Shown piece after piece: positions 10,919 through 23,627 of a stretch of DNA of 64,000 nt. Numbering within the stretch: the first letter of the stretch is position 1; every line of letters begins with the position of its first letter. This DNA comes from Nissolia schottii. Taxonomy: Eukaryota > Streptophyta > Magnoliopsida > Fabales > Fabaceae. A program made the position numbers and the translations under genes. The DNA is taken from positions 162,330 through 226,329 of the forward strand of contig QANU01072020.1 in assembly GCA_003254905.1 (NCBI GenBank). The letters are read 5' to 3'. The notes beneath the pieces are model-generated. The model ran no database searches, was not told the origin of the DNA, and was given only the letters and a program-made list of their open reading frames with translations.

Positions 10919-13900
10919 TTAGAAATTCTCTTTATGGAAGTCATATTTGGTGGATGTGTTGTGAGAGAAATCCAAAGCTAGCTGACGAAGATCTTGAGTC
11001 AGGGTGGATGGCCCGCAGTAAAATACCCCTGCATTACGTAAAGCATTATGTCTCTTTTCTCTTGCAAATAGATGATAATCGTAAGCTTTTTTATACACGT
11101 CAAAATCATAATTGATGTTGATCCAAATCGAACGCACCATCATAGAGAGACCGCTTTAAATTTAACACTAATATAAAGCACCTTTGGGGACAATTATTGA
11201 AGTGTTTCACGTTGAATCGCTAAAAGAAAGAAGTTCAAGAGGTGGGGGAACTCACCGACCCGGGCTTGTGGATGGTTAAGCGCAATGCGCTTGTAGACAC
11301 TGCGCCAATTGGGTTTGGCAAAGTGAGACATGACACGTGTGCCAGAGACGATGTCCACGCCATTCTTTGCATGGTTAATAGACTGGAGCATAGCAATAAG
11401 AGCAGAGCGAGCGTCACCTTCTTCGTACACGCTGGTGCAGTAGCTGTGGAGCTCAATCGCTCTCCTGTGGTCCTCTTCAGCCACCTCGTTCATCACCCCT
11501 TTAAACCAGTCAAAGGAACCCTGCTCTCTAGTCACCCAGTAGAAGTACGCTCTCCTTGTCTTGAAGTCGCTCAACCTAGGTCTCTCTTGTTGGTTTGTTG
11601 GTGATCTGGCACCACCTAACTCATGTACTGCTTCGTCGTCTATTGCGGCCCCTTCCTCCTCATCCATAGCCTTGAAATTATTAACCATGTCCTTCAATAT
11701 ACTTATCATTGGGGTTGCCCCAATTCCCAGCCCCACGAGCAAAACCACCTCATACTGCTTGTAGTCTTGTGCGGGCGCTCCATACGGACCATCAATCAGG
11801 ACTCTAGGCAAAGTACTGCATATCACAATCATACCAAACCATTTTAAAAAAGCAGAGCATTTGAAATATCTTTCGGGTTACGTAATTCTTTAAACTACAA
11901 TTCTATCAACTCATCCAACTAAAATGCTGGGGATGACTACTTAGGCATGCATTATGTAATTTTGTATAGCCGTCTTTATGGCCCTGATCTTTTTGTCTTT
12001 TCAAAGTCCAGATAACCACTCTTTATTCCCCGCGCAACACTAATTATTTGATCGTAAATCATAATCATGTGAGAAGATGCCCGAGACTCTTGGTCACAAT
12101 TATTTGCACTAACAAACAAATTTGATGCTTGAATTTCGTTAATTAATTTCAAATCAACCGACTTTTGGCTATTATAACACAGTGCTTCAATTATTTGATC
12201 TGTAGTCTCGCTTCAGTAAATATTTTGTGAAGGGTCTTTAACCACGACTATGTTTTGTTGTTATTGGTTGTGAACTTTTATAATTTTTTATTAATTTAAT
12301 TTTAATAAATCAAAGTAGATTTACATTTTTTTAAGCTAAATTAGATCAAAGTAATTGGTAGAACTGATGCACAAAGACAACTATTCGATATTTATGTACT
12401 ATTTATTAGATTATTAGATTAGACTATTCCGAATCATCTAAAGCTAAATTGTGCAAGTGATTATGTAGCGTTCTCCCAAACAAAATACTATATTCTTGTT
12501 TCAAGGAGCTCAGATGAAACATTACCTTGGGTTATTGTCTCCTCGCAAGCATTCAGCTCTTAGAAGTCCACTCTGTCCATTCATTGGTGGCTGGCACGCC
12601 TGAAAGAAGCCAAAGCAAAAGACTTGTTAATTATGAGAAACCCACATTTTAATAATTATAAAAAAAAATCAAGATTTATTCACCTTAGAGAATTTAGCTT
12701 TCAGACTTCGGGTCCAGTCGCCAACTATTTTAATGTGAACGCTAAGGTAATCATCATCAGGGGCTGAAGTTATGGAAAATGGATGCCTATGAAACCAAAA
12801 ACAATGAATAAGACTGTAGGAATTAGATATTGGGAAATAAAAACAGAAACGGGGAGCTGGCCAGCGCCTGAGGGGTTATATGTATGGGTTAGGAGCAACA
12901 TTTTCATATGGAAGATAATTGGCCTGATGACTAATGTATCTTCAAATGCATACCATTCAAATGGAGACACAGCAGCACAGTTGACAAACATGTATTGTCC
13001 ACTCTTGTAGCTAAACCCATTAGGCTTTGACATATTAAGTGATAACACATTTCCGGGATAAACAGCCACCTTCAAAAGTTGGCAGCGAAAATTTGATCAG
13101 ACGCATGCATTTCAATGTTAATTTATGTACCGTACTTTCTTCAAATAATGAATAATTCCTTGGTTTTAATTATTATATACTTACCTTTAATATTCTCACA
13201 GATTCGGTGCTGGATCTGAGTGCTCTAATAAGTCTTTCCAATGCGTAAATGATGATAGGAATGGCCAAGTACATCCAGGTCTACAAAACACAGAATATTG
13301 CCTATGAATGGATTATCACTCAGCTCTGAACCAATTAAATAGTCAAAAAGAGTTAACTAAAGGGGCTAACCGTTTTCTTGTACCACTCCTTAGTTAAGTA
13401 AAGTTTGATTCCGTGCACAACCAATAGAGCATATACAAAGATGAAGAGGTGATGGGAATACCAAAAGGCATTGAAGCCTGTGAGATTTTTGAGGGGTTTG
13501 GGTAGTTTGGCCTGGCCTCTCCTGAACCTGGGGTTGGCCAGCGTAAAGGCTATCGCCATTAGCAGAACCATTATAATCCCTGTTACTCCCTCCCATGATT
13601 TGACAAAATACCAATAATTCGATGGTTGATCTCCGAAGAAAGGTTTCATGAGCTTGTACTTTTCAGGGCTTGCATGAAGGAGGCGAGGAAAATCACAAGT
13701 AAGGTGATAAATAGCATGTATAGCAACACCAACTGCTATCGCCACAGCTATCACCTGCAGAAGTACTCTAATTTGTTTACTGTAAATTTACATGCCTTAT
13801 TGATTTGTGAAAGTTGCTATATACCAACAAACATATGAATAAAGTATTTATCAAATTATCAGAATTCAGAAGTAAAAATTACCTTGTGGAAGTTTAGATG

Positions 13901-15675
13901 GTCATCAAAAGGAACTGCAACGCCTAACTTGGTCTTATTCCTGAGCCAGGTGATGGTGTTTCGGCAAACAGGTAACAAGATAAGGGCCATGTTCAATTTA
14001 AGTGTTTCAGCTGCACCTTTTGCCATGCATACACAATGGCCCATCACCTCATAGGCAGCTCTATTCCGGTACTGCACAAACTTATAGGCAAATAGGCCTA
14101 ACATCACACCAACCCATAGTGCCAATACCCACACTCTCTTCCAGTTGTCCTGCAAGAAGTACTTGGTATCTCTATACCACCTCTTTATAGGATTTTCCAT
14201 AAGTATAGGTGTAAGCTTTTGGCTTAGCATTTGGCTCAGGTACTTGCTGTCTCCTCTTGTAGTTTGATCTGGTCCATGCAATAAGAGTGTCTCCAGGTTG
14301 TCTATCTGTTTTTCCCAGCAAAAAATGGCCGAATGGCTGGAGAGGTTAGGCTAAGGTGAGAATTCTATTACAGTAAATGAAGTTATTTGCGATTTACCAT
14401 TATATATTTAGTGTTATCAGGGTCTAGTTCTTCCATGATCAAAGCCGCATATTCTTCTGCTTGCTGCTGTATGTTTGAGAGTTTGTTTGCGGTGGCGCTT
14501 AGACATATAATCTGAGACCATAATTAATTACATATGAGCAAGAAAAACTGTAATCTGATTTGGAATAATTTGCTGATAAAAAATACTTTACTAATTTCAT
14601 CTGTTGAAGAAACTTGAAAAGTAATGTGTCATCTCATTTCTGGATACAGTAGTGCTGCAATAATGATGCATACCTCTTTAATTTCTTCCTCGGTGATTCT
14701 GCCATCTGCATCTTTATCAACCCTGCATTTCAAATTAAGCTTAGTGATGTACTCAGAGCATTGAACAAATACAATGTTTATTACATCAAGAAACATCAAA
14801 GACTAACATGTCAAAGAATGTTCTGAGCCTAGAATCGAAGCTCTGGTCAGAGATACGGTCCCAGAAGTCCCTCAACTGGATCTTGTTAATGGAACCCCCC
14901 TGAACACCCCTCTGCCGGGAAAGAGTATCAAAAAGCTTCTCTGCATATGCCTGAGACTCCTCCTTCATCCCTACATCCAAATCCAAAGATACACTTAGAA
15001 TTTACTCTATATTTGATACTTCTATCATTTGAAGGAAGATAGTGAGACATCCAGGGTAGTATAGTAAATAGCAATACCTATGCATTTGGCAAAGAGAGCA
15101 CGAGGAAGATATCCCTCAGTCGTAGCAGTAAGCTTGTCAAACCGCTTCTCAACCTCATCCCACCCAGCACCACCATCGGTCTTGCTAATAAACTTGAGTC
15201 CCGATAGAGCATGCCCCACTGCAGACTTGGTCCTCTCAAATTTCTTTGTGGGCGATGGCTTTGAAAATGAAGCCAAACGCTTCAGCTGCTTCATGCGAAC
15301 GGTAGCATTCTGCACAACTGATGCACCAAACGAGCTTTTCTTCTCCAGCAGCTTCTTGCCCATCAAACCCAATTTCTCATCTTCTATGATGTCATCGCCA
15401 TCAACAGTTTTAACGCTGTGTAAGGCAGCAGAGCCACCTTGAATATCCATGGTGACCTCAACGTAGTGTCCTTGTTCTTCATCCTGGGATTTGGTGCCAC
15501 TGCTATGGCCGGCAGCATCAATGCCTGCACTGAACTCAGAAGCGCTTAACTTGGTGCTGTTCATGACATCACTTTGGCTCAAAGGTCCACTGTGAGGTAC
15601 CCTTTCAGCATCAATGAGTTCTATATCTGATTCACGTTGATGAAGATCTGCTGAATCTCCTCCCCCCTTAGCCAT
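10919..15675 (-). CDS. RBOH: Respiratory burst oxidase homolog (plant NADPH oxidase), complete, 929 aa
   Basis: Plasma-membrane enzyme that passes electrons from cytosolic NADPH via FAD and two haems to apoplastic oxygen, giving superoxide. Twelve exons join in frame (2790 bp with stop): 15078-15675, 14808-14970, 14674-14722, 14398-14511, 13883-14305, 13371-13754, 13185-13280, 12954-13069, 12684-12786, 12526-12599, 11256-11815, 10919-11028. The order is: a Ser-rich cytosolic N-terminus (residues 1-200) with kinase-type sites such as [12 protein letters not shown]; an EF-hand loop [12 protein letters not shown] (about 255-268) and a weaker second one; membrane spans with haem His residues ([21 protein letters not shown]; about 330-600); the FAD site HPFSITSAP (about 648); the NADPH sites GLGIGATP and [11 protein letters not shown]; and a conserved C-terminal ENF. 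Length and layout fit the RbohA/C/D group. No lesions seen. Expected control: calcium and phosphorylation of the N-terminus. Confidence 0.96.
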
Positions 15676-16869
15676 TTTTTCTTGTGTCTGATACTAACCT
15701 TGTGACACGCTGAAGAATTTCAGGTGTCCCTTTTCAAACCCATGTGCTCCTCTATGATGAGCTGCCTGGTGGCTTTGATCGTTATACGTATGTTGCATTT
15801 TCTGTTGTAGCGAAGCTGGTACCCATATTTGTAGTAGAGAAAAAGCACTACAACATGGGGACTGTGAAAGTGAAAGGTAACAATTAAAAGGCTTTCGTGA
15901 ATGTGCAGCTCATTTATTTAATATTGGGAGAAAGTGGACAACGGAAACAGATGGCAGAAAAATCCAATGATATATTAATAATTGTTGAGATTATAAATCT
16001 TCCTAAACATGTACTCAAATTTGTTTATAACTTCAAAAACAATTTTTATTATTATCTAACAACCAATATGATTAGGTTAGGTTGAGAGTCCGGTTGACAC
16101 CATGCTTAAAAAAACTTAAGGGTTGAATCAGTCAGATTAACTAAAATGTTCCTAGCATAGATAAAAAGTTAATTTTTTTTTTAATTATTCAAAATCAAAC
16201 ATTATATTGATAAATGCATAGTATGGATTGGCAAACTTATCCTTCTATAAAAATAACAATAAAATTATTTTTAATACGATTATTACTCTCTTTATATTCA
16301 TTATATTAATACTCTATTACAACTAAAAGTATGAATGAAAAACGAGAAGTAATTACATCTAAATATTGTAAATAAATAAATATTTTAAAATTCTAAAAAA
16401 TAAAAAATAACAATTAAAACAAAACAGAGAGTCTAATAGATGAGTTTTTAAAAAGTTTTTTATTTGAAAGTTATTCAAACACAATTAAATATGCCATATA
16501 ATTTTAAAACTAGAATAGGTTAAGGAATTAAAATAGTATTTATTTTAATTATTTAATAAGAGGGTTAAATTTTTATTTATTTTGATTTATTAACATGTAT
16601 AAAATACACCTCACGTTAATAAAATCCTAGCTTTAATATAAAACACAAAAAGCCACGATGTGGATAACAATGATCCTATGTAAACAACAAAAATAAACAA
16701 TTAAGTATGAACAATATACAAAATATAATGATTTTAATTACATGCTAATTCCACATAATTGTTGTATTCTATAATAATTTTGTCTTTTAGCTATATTTTG
16801 TAAATTGTTTATTTTTATTGTTCACGACGTAGCATAACTTTGTGGATAAAGTAGGTGAATACAGGTAAA
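15676..16869. other. RBOH promoter side and AT-rich spacer
   Basis: The first 200 bases upstream of the RBOH start codon are the likely leader and promoter; no motif is clear enough to call. The rest is AT-rich without a recognised gene. Confidence 0.45.
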
Positions 16870-17684
16870 AATTACTCTCTTAGTCTATTCTTATATGTTG
16901 TTTTTGATAAATACATACAAATTAAGAAAAATAATTAATTTGCACATACTTAAAAAAAATAAGTGTTTAGATTAAATTATCTTTCAATTAGTAGAAGAGA
17001 TTGTTGTGAAAAACTGTAATATAATTAATATAATAATAAAAAATTCATACTTTCTCTGTCTACTTAGATGTTGCTTTTGACAAATACACACATTGAGAAA
17101 GTAATTAATTTACACATACTTAAAAAAAATAAGTGTTTAGATTAAATTATCTTTGAATTAGTAGAAGAGATTGTTGTGAAAAACTGTAATGTAATTAATA
17201 TAATAGTAAAAAATTCATACTTTCTCTGTCTACTTTTAGATGTTGCTTTTGACAAATACACACACATTAAGAAAGTAATTAATTTGCACATACTTAAAGA
17301 AAATATCAAGTGTTTTAACTAAATTATCCTTCAATATTTTTCTCTTCTTTCACCATTCTCTTCAATTAAAATAGATGTTGAGCAATTATTGGGAGAATGT
17401 TATAGAAAATTGTAATGTAATTAATACAATAGTAAAAATTTTATAATAAATAGGAATATAGTTGAAAAGATAATAATTAATATCTCCTTAATTTAATCAA
17501 ATGATCACTAATTTTAGATAAAGTTTTGGATAAAAAATGATATCTAAAAATGGACGAAGATATTAATAAATTGGAGTATAGTTAGAAAGACAACAATTAA
17601 TATTTTTTAATCTAGTTAAACGATAACTATTTTAGACAAAGTTTTGGGTAAAATGTGACATCTAAGAGTAGACAAAGATAGTTA
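16870..17684. mobile_element. MITE cluster with internally amplified ends
   Basis: Three tandem copies of a 170-177 bp unit start near 16870, 17047 and 17217, each opening with a CTCTGTCTACTTTAGATGTT-like sequence. They are followed by two tandem copies of a 120-bp unit, 17444-17563 and 17564-17683. The right units end in the inverted form of the same terminus (ACATCTAAGAGTAGACAAAG). The block therefore looks like one terminal-inverted-repeat MITE whose left arm was amplified three-fold and right arm two-fold. No coding capacity. Superfamily not decided; a Stowaway- or Mutator-like MITE is possible. Confidence 0.6.
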
Positions 17685-17742
17685 TAAAATTGGATTTGAC
17701 TTGATTATTTTTCTTAAACTTTTCTCTTTTTTTTTTCTTTTA

Positions 17743-19087
17743 GGGTTAATTATGTTTTTAGTTCCTTATAAATTTTAAATTCTGTATTTTATCTCATAAA
17801 TTTTTTTGTTTAAAAATCACCCCCCATAAAATTTTTTTTGTTAGCTTTTAGTTTCTGTCATCTTTCATTTGGGTTGTTAATTGTTGACGTCGTAGTCGCG
17901 TGCCATGAACATGATATAAGTTTAATTTAATTTTTAGTCCTTCGTAGATCGCAAATTTTACTTTTTACCCCTCATAAAATTTTTATTAGAAAATCATTTC
18001 TCGTAAATGTTTTTTGTTAGGTTTTAGTTCCTGTTATTCTCCATTTGGGGCATTAACTATTAACGTAATAGTTAACTTCCCATGTGGCAAACACATGTCA
18101 CGTACATGACCATTAAATCCAAACCTTGACTTGAATAGCCTAATTAATGTCCTACTAGTGATTCATGGCCCTAAACTAAAAAATGCCAACATCATCATGA
18201 ACCTTAACGACGAAAAGGTGGGTTGGTGGGGAAGAGGATATGGGTGGGGGAGAGCCATAGTGGTGAGGTGGCAGAGAAGGGGAGTAGGGAGAGAGTGGGA
18301 AGGGGTGAGAGAGAGGTGGATTTTTTCAAAAAAAATTAATTTAACTCAGGTTAGATTTGCATGAGTTGGTTTAAATTGAGTCAATTATGTTTATTGTGTG
18401 ACCAAGTTAATTGTTACATATAGTTAAAGGCCCAAATGAAGGATGATAAAAATTAAAACCTAATAAAAAAATTGTGAGGAACAATTTCTTAATGAAAACA
18501 TTTATGAAGGATGATTTCGTAACGAAAAATTTATGAGAAATAAAAAATAAAATTCGCGATTTATGAGGACCTTAAAAACTAAATTAATCCTATGCCATGT
18601 GAATGACAAGTGACTGTCATGTGGCTAAATTAAATGTCGCATTAGCAACAAGTGTGAGTTGATTGTGACTCCCAAAGTGCTATCAAGCTTATCCAGAATT
18701 GCCATAATCGCTTACACCTAACTGCCTCAACTATATCTCGGATTCGCGAACTTTTATCAAGGAGGTGGGTGGTGCATCTTCAACATGTTTTCAGGGAGTC
18801 AAACCGAGTTACTGATTGTCTTGCCAATATGAGTCACAAACTCGACAACTTTGAGATAGCTTATTTTGATGGGGTCCCGGCGGCTACTCGCACATTACTT
18901 CTGAATGATCTTATTCAGATCGCGCGGCCTCATTGAGGCTAGTTTTTGTTGTTCCCCTTTTAGGCTTTAGCCCCTTTGTCTACCAAAAAGTTAACGGCCT
19001 AAATCGCGAGAGACAATTTTCTAACAAAAAATTTATAAGTATAACACAAATTCATAATTTACGAGAAATTAAAAACATAATTTACTA
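17743..19087. mobile_element. Mutator-type (MULE) non-autonomous element with nested copy and LINE inside
   Basis: The left end GGGTTAATTATGTTTTTAG is matched in inverted form by TAAAAACATAATTTAC at the right. Exactly 9 bp, TTTCTTTTA, lie directly outside both ends (17734-17742 and 19088-19096), the duplication length of Mutator-like elements. Inside, the same arm type recurs: a second left arm starts near 17920 and a second right arm ends near 18590, so a related copy is nested or the arms were duplicated. A LINE fragment interrupts the outer right arm at about 18655-18990. No transposase was found. The GGGTTAATTATG end is one I recall as very common in legume genomes. Confidence 0.7.
18655..18990 (+). 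mobile_element. 5'-truncated L1-type LINE, RNase H end and 3' tail
   Basis: Reads SDCDSQSAIKLIQNCHNR at the start, then ISRIRELLSRRWVVHLQHVF, RESNRVTDCLANMSHKL, then a stop and a short 3' tail ending in CTACCAAAAA. The HVFRESNRVTDCLAN motif is the typical end of the RNase H domain of plant L1 elements. Only this end is present. It sits inside the Mutator-type element, so it is younger than that element. I found no convincing target duplication. Confidence 0.7.
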
Positions 19088-19096
19088 TTTCTTTTA

Positions 19097-20900
19097 TAAA
19101 AGATTTACACTCTCGCTTTTGAGAGTTTTAAAAAAATTATTTTCTAATGTAAATTTTTTTATAATGTCATTCAATTAGATTTTTTGAAATACATGATTTT
19201 TGAAAGATTGAGAGAGATAATCAACCATTTATGCTAATGTGATAAAATATAATTGGTTGACAATGTAAAAAAGTTTTACACTATGAGTGAATGAAAATTA
19301 AACTCTTAAAAAAGACAACATAATAGATATATACTTTAGAGTTCAATTATTATGCATTAACCATATAATTTTTTTTTATACTGTTATGCAATTATAACTT
19401 ATCACAAAAATAATTAGCTCTATAACTTATTTAAAAAGTCATGCATTTAAAGTCATTTGATTGACTAAAAATGTAAATATTTTTACATCGTTTATACATC
19501 ATAATAATAATAATAATAATAATAATTAAACCCTATGTTTATTTTTGAAGGAAAAAAAAAACCTATACTTTTTAAGTAAAATTGACGTTTTTCAAGTATA
19601 TAATTTGCCCGACCAGTAATGATCAAACGCGCATTCTACCAAACTTACAAAAATAATCCCTAACACCGTAATGAGAGGCACATTTCACGTGATACACACT
19701 ACCATTTGCATATCAACAAATGCCACTCATGCAACACTCTTCTCATTAAGCTATTTTGGACCGATGTGACGGCGGCGACGCTAAACGGCACTAAAATTAA
19801 GGATTAAATTAATGCTCAGTAATTTTTATCGTTGAATATAATGGTTTCACGTTTTCATGATTTTTCATTTTTGTGAACTACTATAAACCATTAAGTAATA
19901 AACTGTGTTATTTATAAAAGTACATGAAATTACTTGCTTTTTAAGTAATCCGCCCATCCACAAATAAAAGATCTTTTAGAAAAAAAAAATTGTCCAAAAA
20001 ATATTTATCGTTTAAAAATTTTAATGTAGTATTATTATTTGTTTCTATGTTTTACTCTTATTTAATAGATAAAGAGAATTTAATAAAGAGAATGTGGAAG
20101 AAAAAACAAAAGAGTAAATTTATCAAATTAATATAAATCTTTTGAATACTTGTGTAATATTAATAATTTTTTAATAAGTGCGTACAAATTTTAAAAGACT
20201 CCTATAGACGGCGAGTATTACACTTGCCGATTTGTTTAATCAGCATTATTCTTGACATCCATGTTAAAAGGACAATGGAAAATGGCCATCTGGTATTCCA
20301 ATTCACATGTTTAAAGCAATGCAAAGTTGTCTCCCTCCCATTGCAATTCCCGAATCCCAATTGACTTGGTTTTGGATTTGGTCACTCACTCGCAACAACC
20401 TTTGGGACCGGGGGGACATGCAATTATTTAATTACATAACAATGTTAGAAAATAGAAGTGAGAACGATGATGGTGGCTAGAACACTAGTCAACGGCGCAC
20501 CCAATAATGCATTGTTTTGGAAGGAAATAATGGAAAATAAAGGATGTATGGTAAATTTCTATGATGCAAGTGGGATCTTAAACCAAAACTTAGTCTGGTC
20601 CATTCAGTGGTTCCTTCCATTTTCCCTTTACTCTAGTTGGCATACATGATGGCATGCATGATGCGCGTTAGTTACATATTCGAAAGTAAATCACATTATT
20701 TATCTAAATAGAAGTCAAATAAAATATTAAATCAATTATATTTGGATTTTAGTAACATGTATGTGTGTGTGTATATATATATACATGGTAGTAGTTTAAA
20801 TGTGTATCATAATTCCACAAAATATAAATTTTAAAATTATTTTTATTTTCCAATAAAGGTTGGATGTTGTTAAAAGTGACTTATTTCTGAATTTTTGTCA
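19097..20900. other. AT-rich spacer with microsatellite
   Basis: No gene recognised. It contains an (AAT)n microsatellite at about 19500-19528, MITE-like AT-rich pieces around 19100-19310, and a TG/TA run at 20760-20785. A short open frame at 20458-20649 has no recognisable content. Confidence 0.45.
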
Positions 20901-20929
20901 ATATGTTAAAATTAAGCCTTATTATTTTC

Positions 20930-21300
20930 ATACGGTGATCGTACACCACCTCCACCTTCCAACCACCGATCCTTTCTAACCTTCCTCTTCCCTCTTCATC
21001 CATCCTCACCACCGACAAACATGTGCACGCGTCGCAGTGCACCAGTGACTGCATGCTTCGCTTCTTGCCCCCACCAGTTTCGGCGTCGGTGCTTTTCATC
21101 TCGCCCCGTTGTCGCCGGTCTTGGTGCTCCGCGACATGTCAATGTTTTCAGTTTGCTGCGTTTCAGATTCATTGCGTCGAGATATGATGTCCTTGTTCCA
21201 AACCGTCACGTTGATGTTGTTTTAAATCTGTTACACTGCCGCTATTCCAAGTTCGTGGTGCGACGAATTCCAAATCTATCGGCCTGATTTTAGATCCACT
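20930..21300 (+). other. GC-rich island of unknown origin
   Basis: A sharply bounded GC-richer stretch with an open frame at 21021-21287 (starts MCTRRSAPVTACFASCPH). I recognise no domain, and composition unlike the flanks suggests a repeat-borne or captured piece rather than a gene. Confidence 0.35.
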
Positions 21301-22676
21301 AACAAATGGATTTGTTTTGAGACAATTAGCACTAGCAACAATCCACAATAATGGTAGAGGGAAGCATTGAGAAAGAGAGAGAGTGAGGGCACAACGTGCA
21401 TGGTGGTCTCAATGTTTATTTCTTTTTAGATTTGCAACTTTTTTTTGCCCGACATTGATGCCGCTTTTGCTAATGTTGCTAATCTCTTCTCTTTTCTTTG
21501 TATTTGGATTGATTTTTTCTTGTTTGGTAAACTTGTATTTGGATTTATGGATTCTCCCTCAATTTTATTGATTTGAATNGGTGATAGGATGGTAAGGTAA
21601 GAGAGAGATGTGTGGGAACCAGATAATAAGGTGTCTTTAGCTTAAGACAAGACTCTAAAATTAACCGGAAATTAACCTTATCACTTGATATACTCTGTTT
21701 AGGGTGAATGTGGTTCATCATATTTCCACTAGGTGCATCAAGCAGCAAACATAGAAGGTACATCCAAGCCGTTGTTTGTGTGTGTCTCTATATATATATA
21801 ATATTAATGTTTTAATATTTAAGTTTTTGACATGTATCTCATTAACTTAAATTATTTTATATTTATAATTAAATCACAATCATTCAAATATAAAAATATA
21901 TTGATACTCCTATACAAACTTGAGTATAAAAAAAAACATGTGTATGTGTGTACTTATTTTTTATAATTGTTTGCATATATTTTAAATTTTAAAAAATATT
22001 GATTTTTATATTTATTTTTTATATTATAATTTTTTTTCATTTATTTCTTACTTTGTGTCTTATAAAACGAAATATACATTGAGAAAAGCCAACTCTAGTA
22101 TTTTTCTTTAGCAGCGACGGATTATTAAATTTTTGTTTGTCGATATCAATGAATCTAATCCTTCTCCATTTCATTATAATAATTACGAGTTTGGATTGAC
22201 ATCTTCATCACGCGATATGTGGCAGAATTACGTCATTTTGGCATTTTATGGAAAGTTGCAAAGTTAATGTTAAGAATGGATCATCGTGCATAGGACTGGA
22301 ATTTTGATGGCAGAGGCAGAGCGCAATATGTAGCAAATGACAAATGTTCCCTTGTATATTTGGCTTTTACGTTGATTGCTTTGCCAAATGCTAACTACTA
22401 ACCACGTTACATGTCAGAATTTAACTCATGCTCGAATAATTAAATTATTAGCAGCAGAAAAACAAAGGCAAATGCAAATTGCAAAACCGCCACTTTGGGG
22501 CAAGAGCTCCAGTTTCAAAACAACGAAGCCATTAATTCCCGTGACTATGAACTTGTGACAGAGCAAGAAGCCAATTCTTATTCAACCATGTCCAACCGTT
22601 CTCTGCAATCTCAAAAAACAATCAAAAATGAAATAACGGTAGTACAAACGTTATTGTGAAAAAACTAATAAAACAA
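21301..22676. other. AT-rich spacer
   Basis: No gene recognised. One ambiguous base lies at 21579 and a (TA)n run near 21790-21800. Confidence 0.4.
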
Positions 22677-23064
22677 GGTAATTCTTTAGTTACTTTATGA
22701 TGTAAATATCTCATGATATTTAATTTATTATTTTTTATAATTTTTATAATTAAATTTATTAATTTTTGTTATCATTTTATTATTTAATATGATATATTGA
22801 TAGATTTTATGATTTAATATGATAAATTAATATTTTTTAATATAATAATTATAGAGATGTGCATTATAAGCTCAAACAGTTCACAAATCTCTAAATTTTT
22901 TACAAATTAATTCTTTTAATGATTTGATTAATTAAAAATTTATTATAATCAAATAAACATAATATAATAACAAAAAATTGATGAATTTAGTTGTAAAAAT
23001 TATTAAAAATAAATAAATTAGATATTGTGGGATATTTATCTCACAAAGTAACTAAAAAATTACC
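22677..23064. mobile_element. MITE copy 1 (388 bp), Mutator type, perfect 9-bp target duplication
   Basis: Inverted ends: GGTAATTCTTTAGTTACTTT at the left and its near-complement AAAGTAACTAAAAAATTACC at the right. The 9 bp ATAAAACAA flanks both sides exactly (22668-22676 and 23065-23073). The interior is very AT-rich and non-coding. The same family recurs at 26012-26366 and 57574-57951. The 9-bp duplication and GG ends fit a Mutator-derived MITE. Confidence 0.85.
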
Positions 23065-23519
23065 ATAAAACAATTCTTTCTAAAAAATTAATCATGTGAA
23101 TAAAAAATTATAAATTTGTTAAAATCAACTTTCTAAAGTTGGGCAGATCCAAATAATTTCAATTTGTTGATGTTGTATGTGACGTGTAAATTCATTGCTG
23201 GACAGCTAAATGAAAACTATTTCAGAGAGCTTAGTGGATAAATGTCAACATTTTTTGGTAGGGAAGGATAACTTTCAAAAGCTACCAAAAAGAGCTTTGG
23301 TTGGTGCTGTGTGCCAGAGTTTTCACATTAAGGCTCAGATCAGTGGAACGTGGATGAGGTTTGAGATAGCAAGAGTTTTTTTTATTATATTGTCCCTTTT
23401 AATAAAATATATTACACAAATGTTATTGTTTTAAAAGGAATACACATATTTTAGTCAGTGTGGCATCCATAATCACATTAAGGCTCACAAGTCAAATTTC
23501 CGTTACATTCGTCAATCGG

Positions 23520-23615
23520 TTTGCCTAGCAGATTGGCGAATTTAGGCCATATTTGCCTAGTGGATTGACAAATTTAGGTCATATTCGCCTAGCGAATTGG
23601 GTAATATTAGGTGGA
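23520..23615. repeat. Three 32-bp tandem repeats
   Basis: Units at 23520-23551, 23552-23583 and 23584-23615 share the pattern TTTGCCTAGNNGATTGNCNA, then ATTTAGGNCATA; the third is more diverged. They end just before the LTR-element fossil. Confidence 0.7.
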
Positions 23616-23627
23616 TTCGGATGTCAT

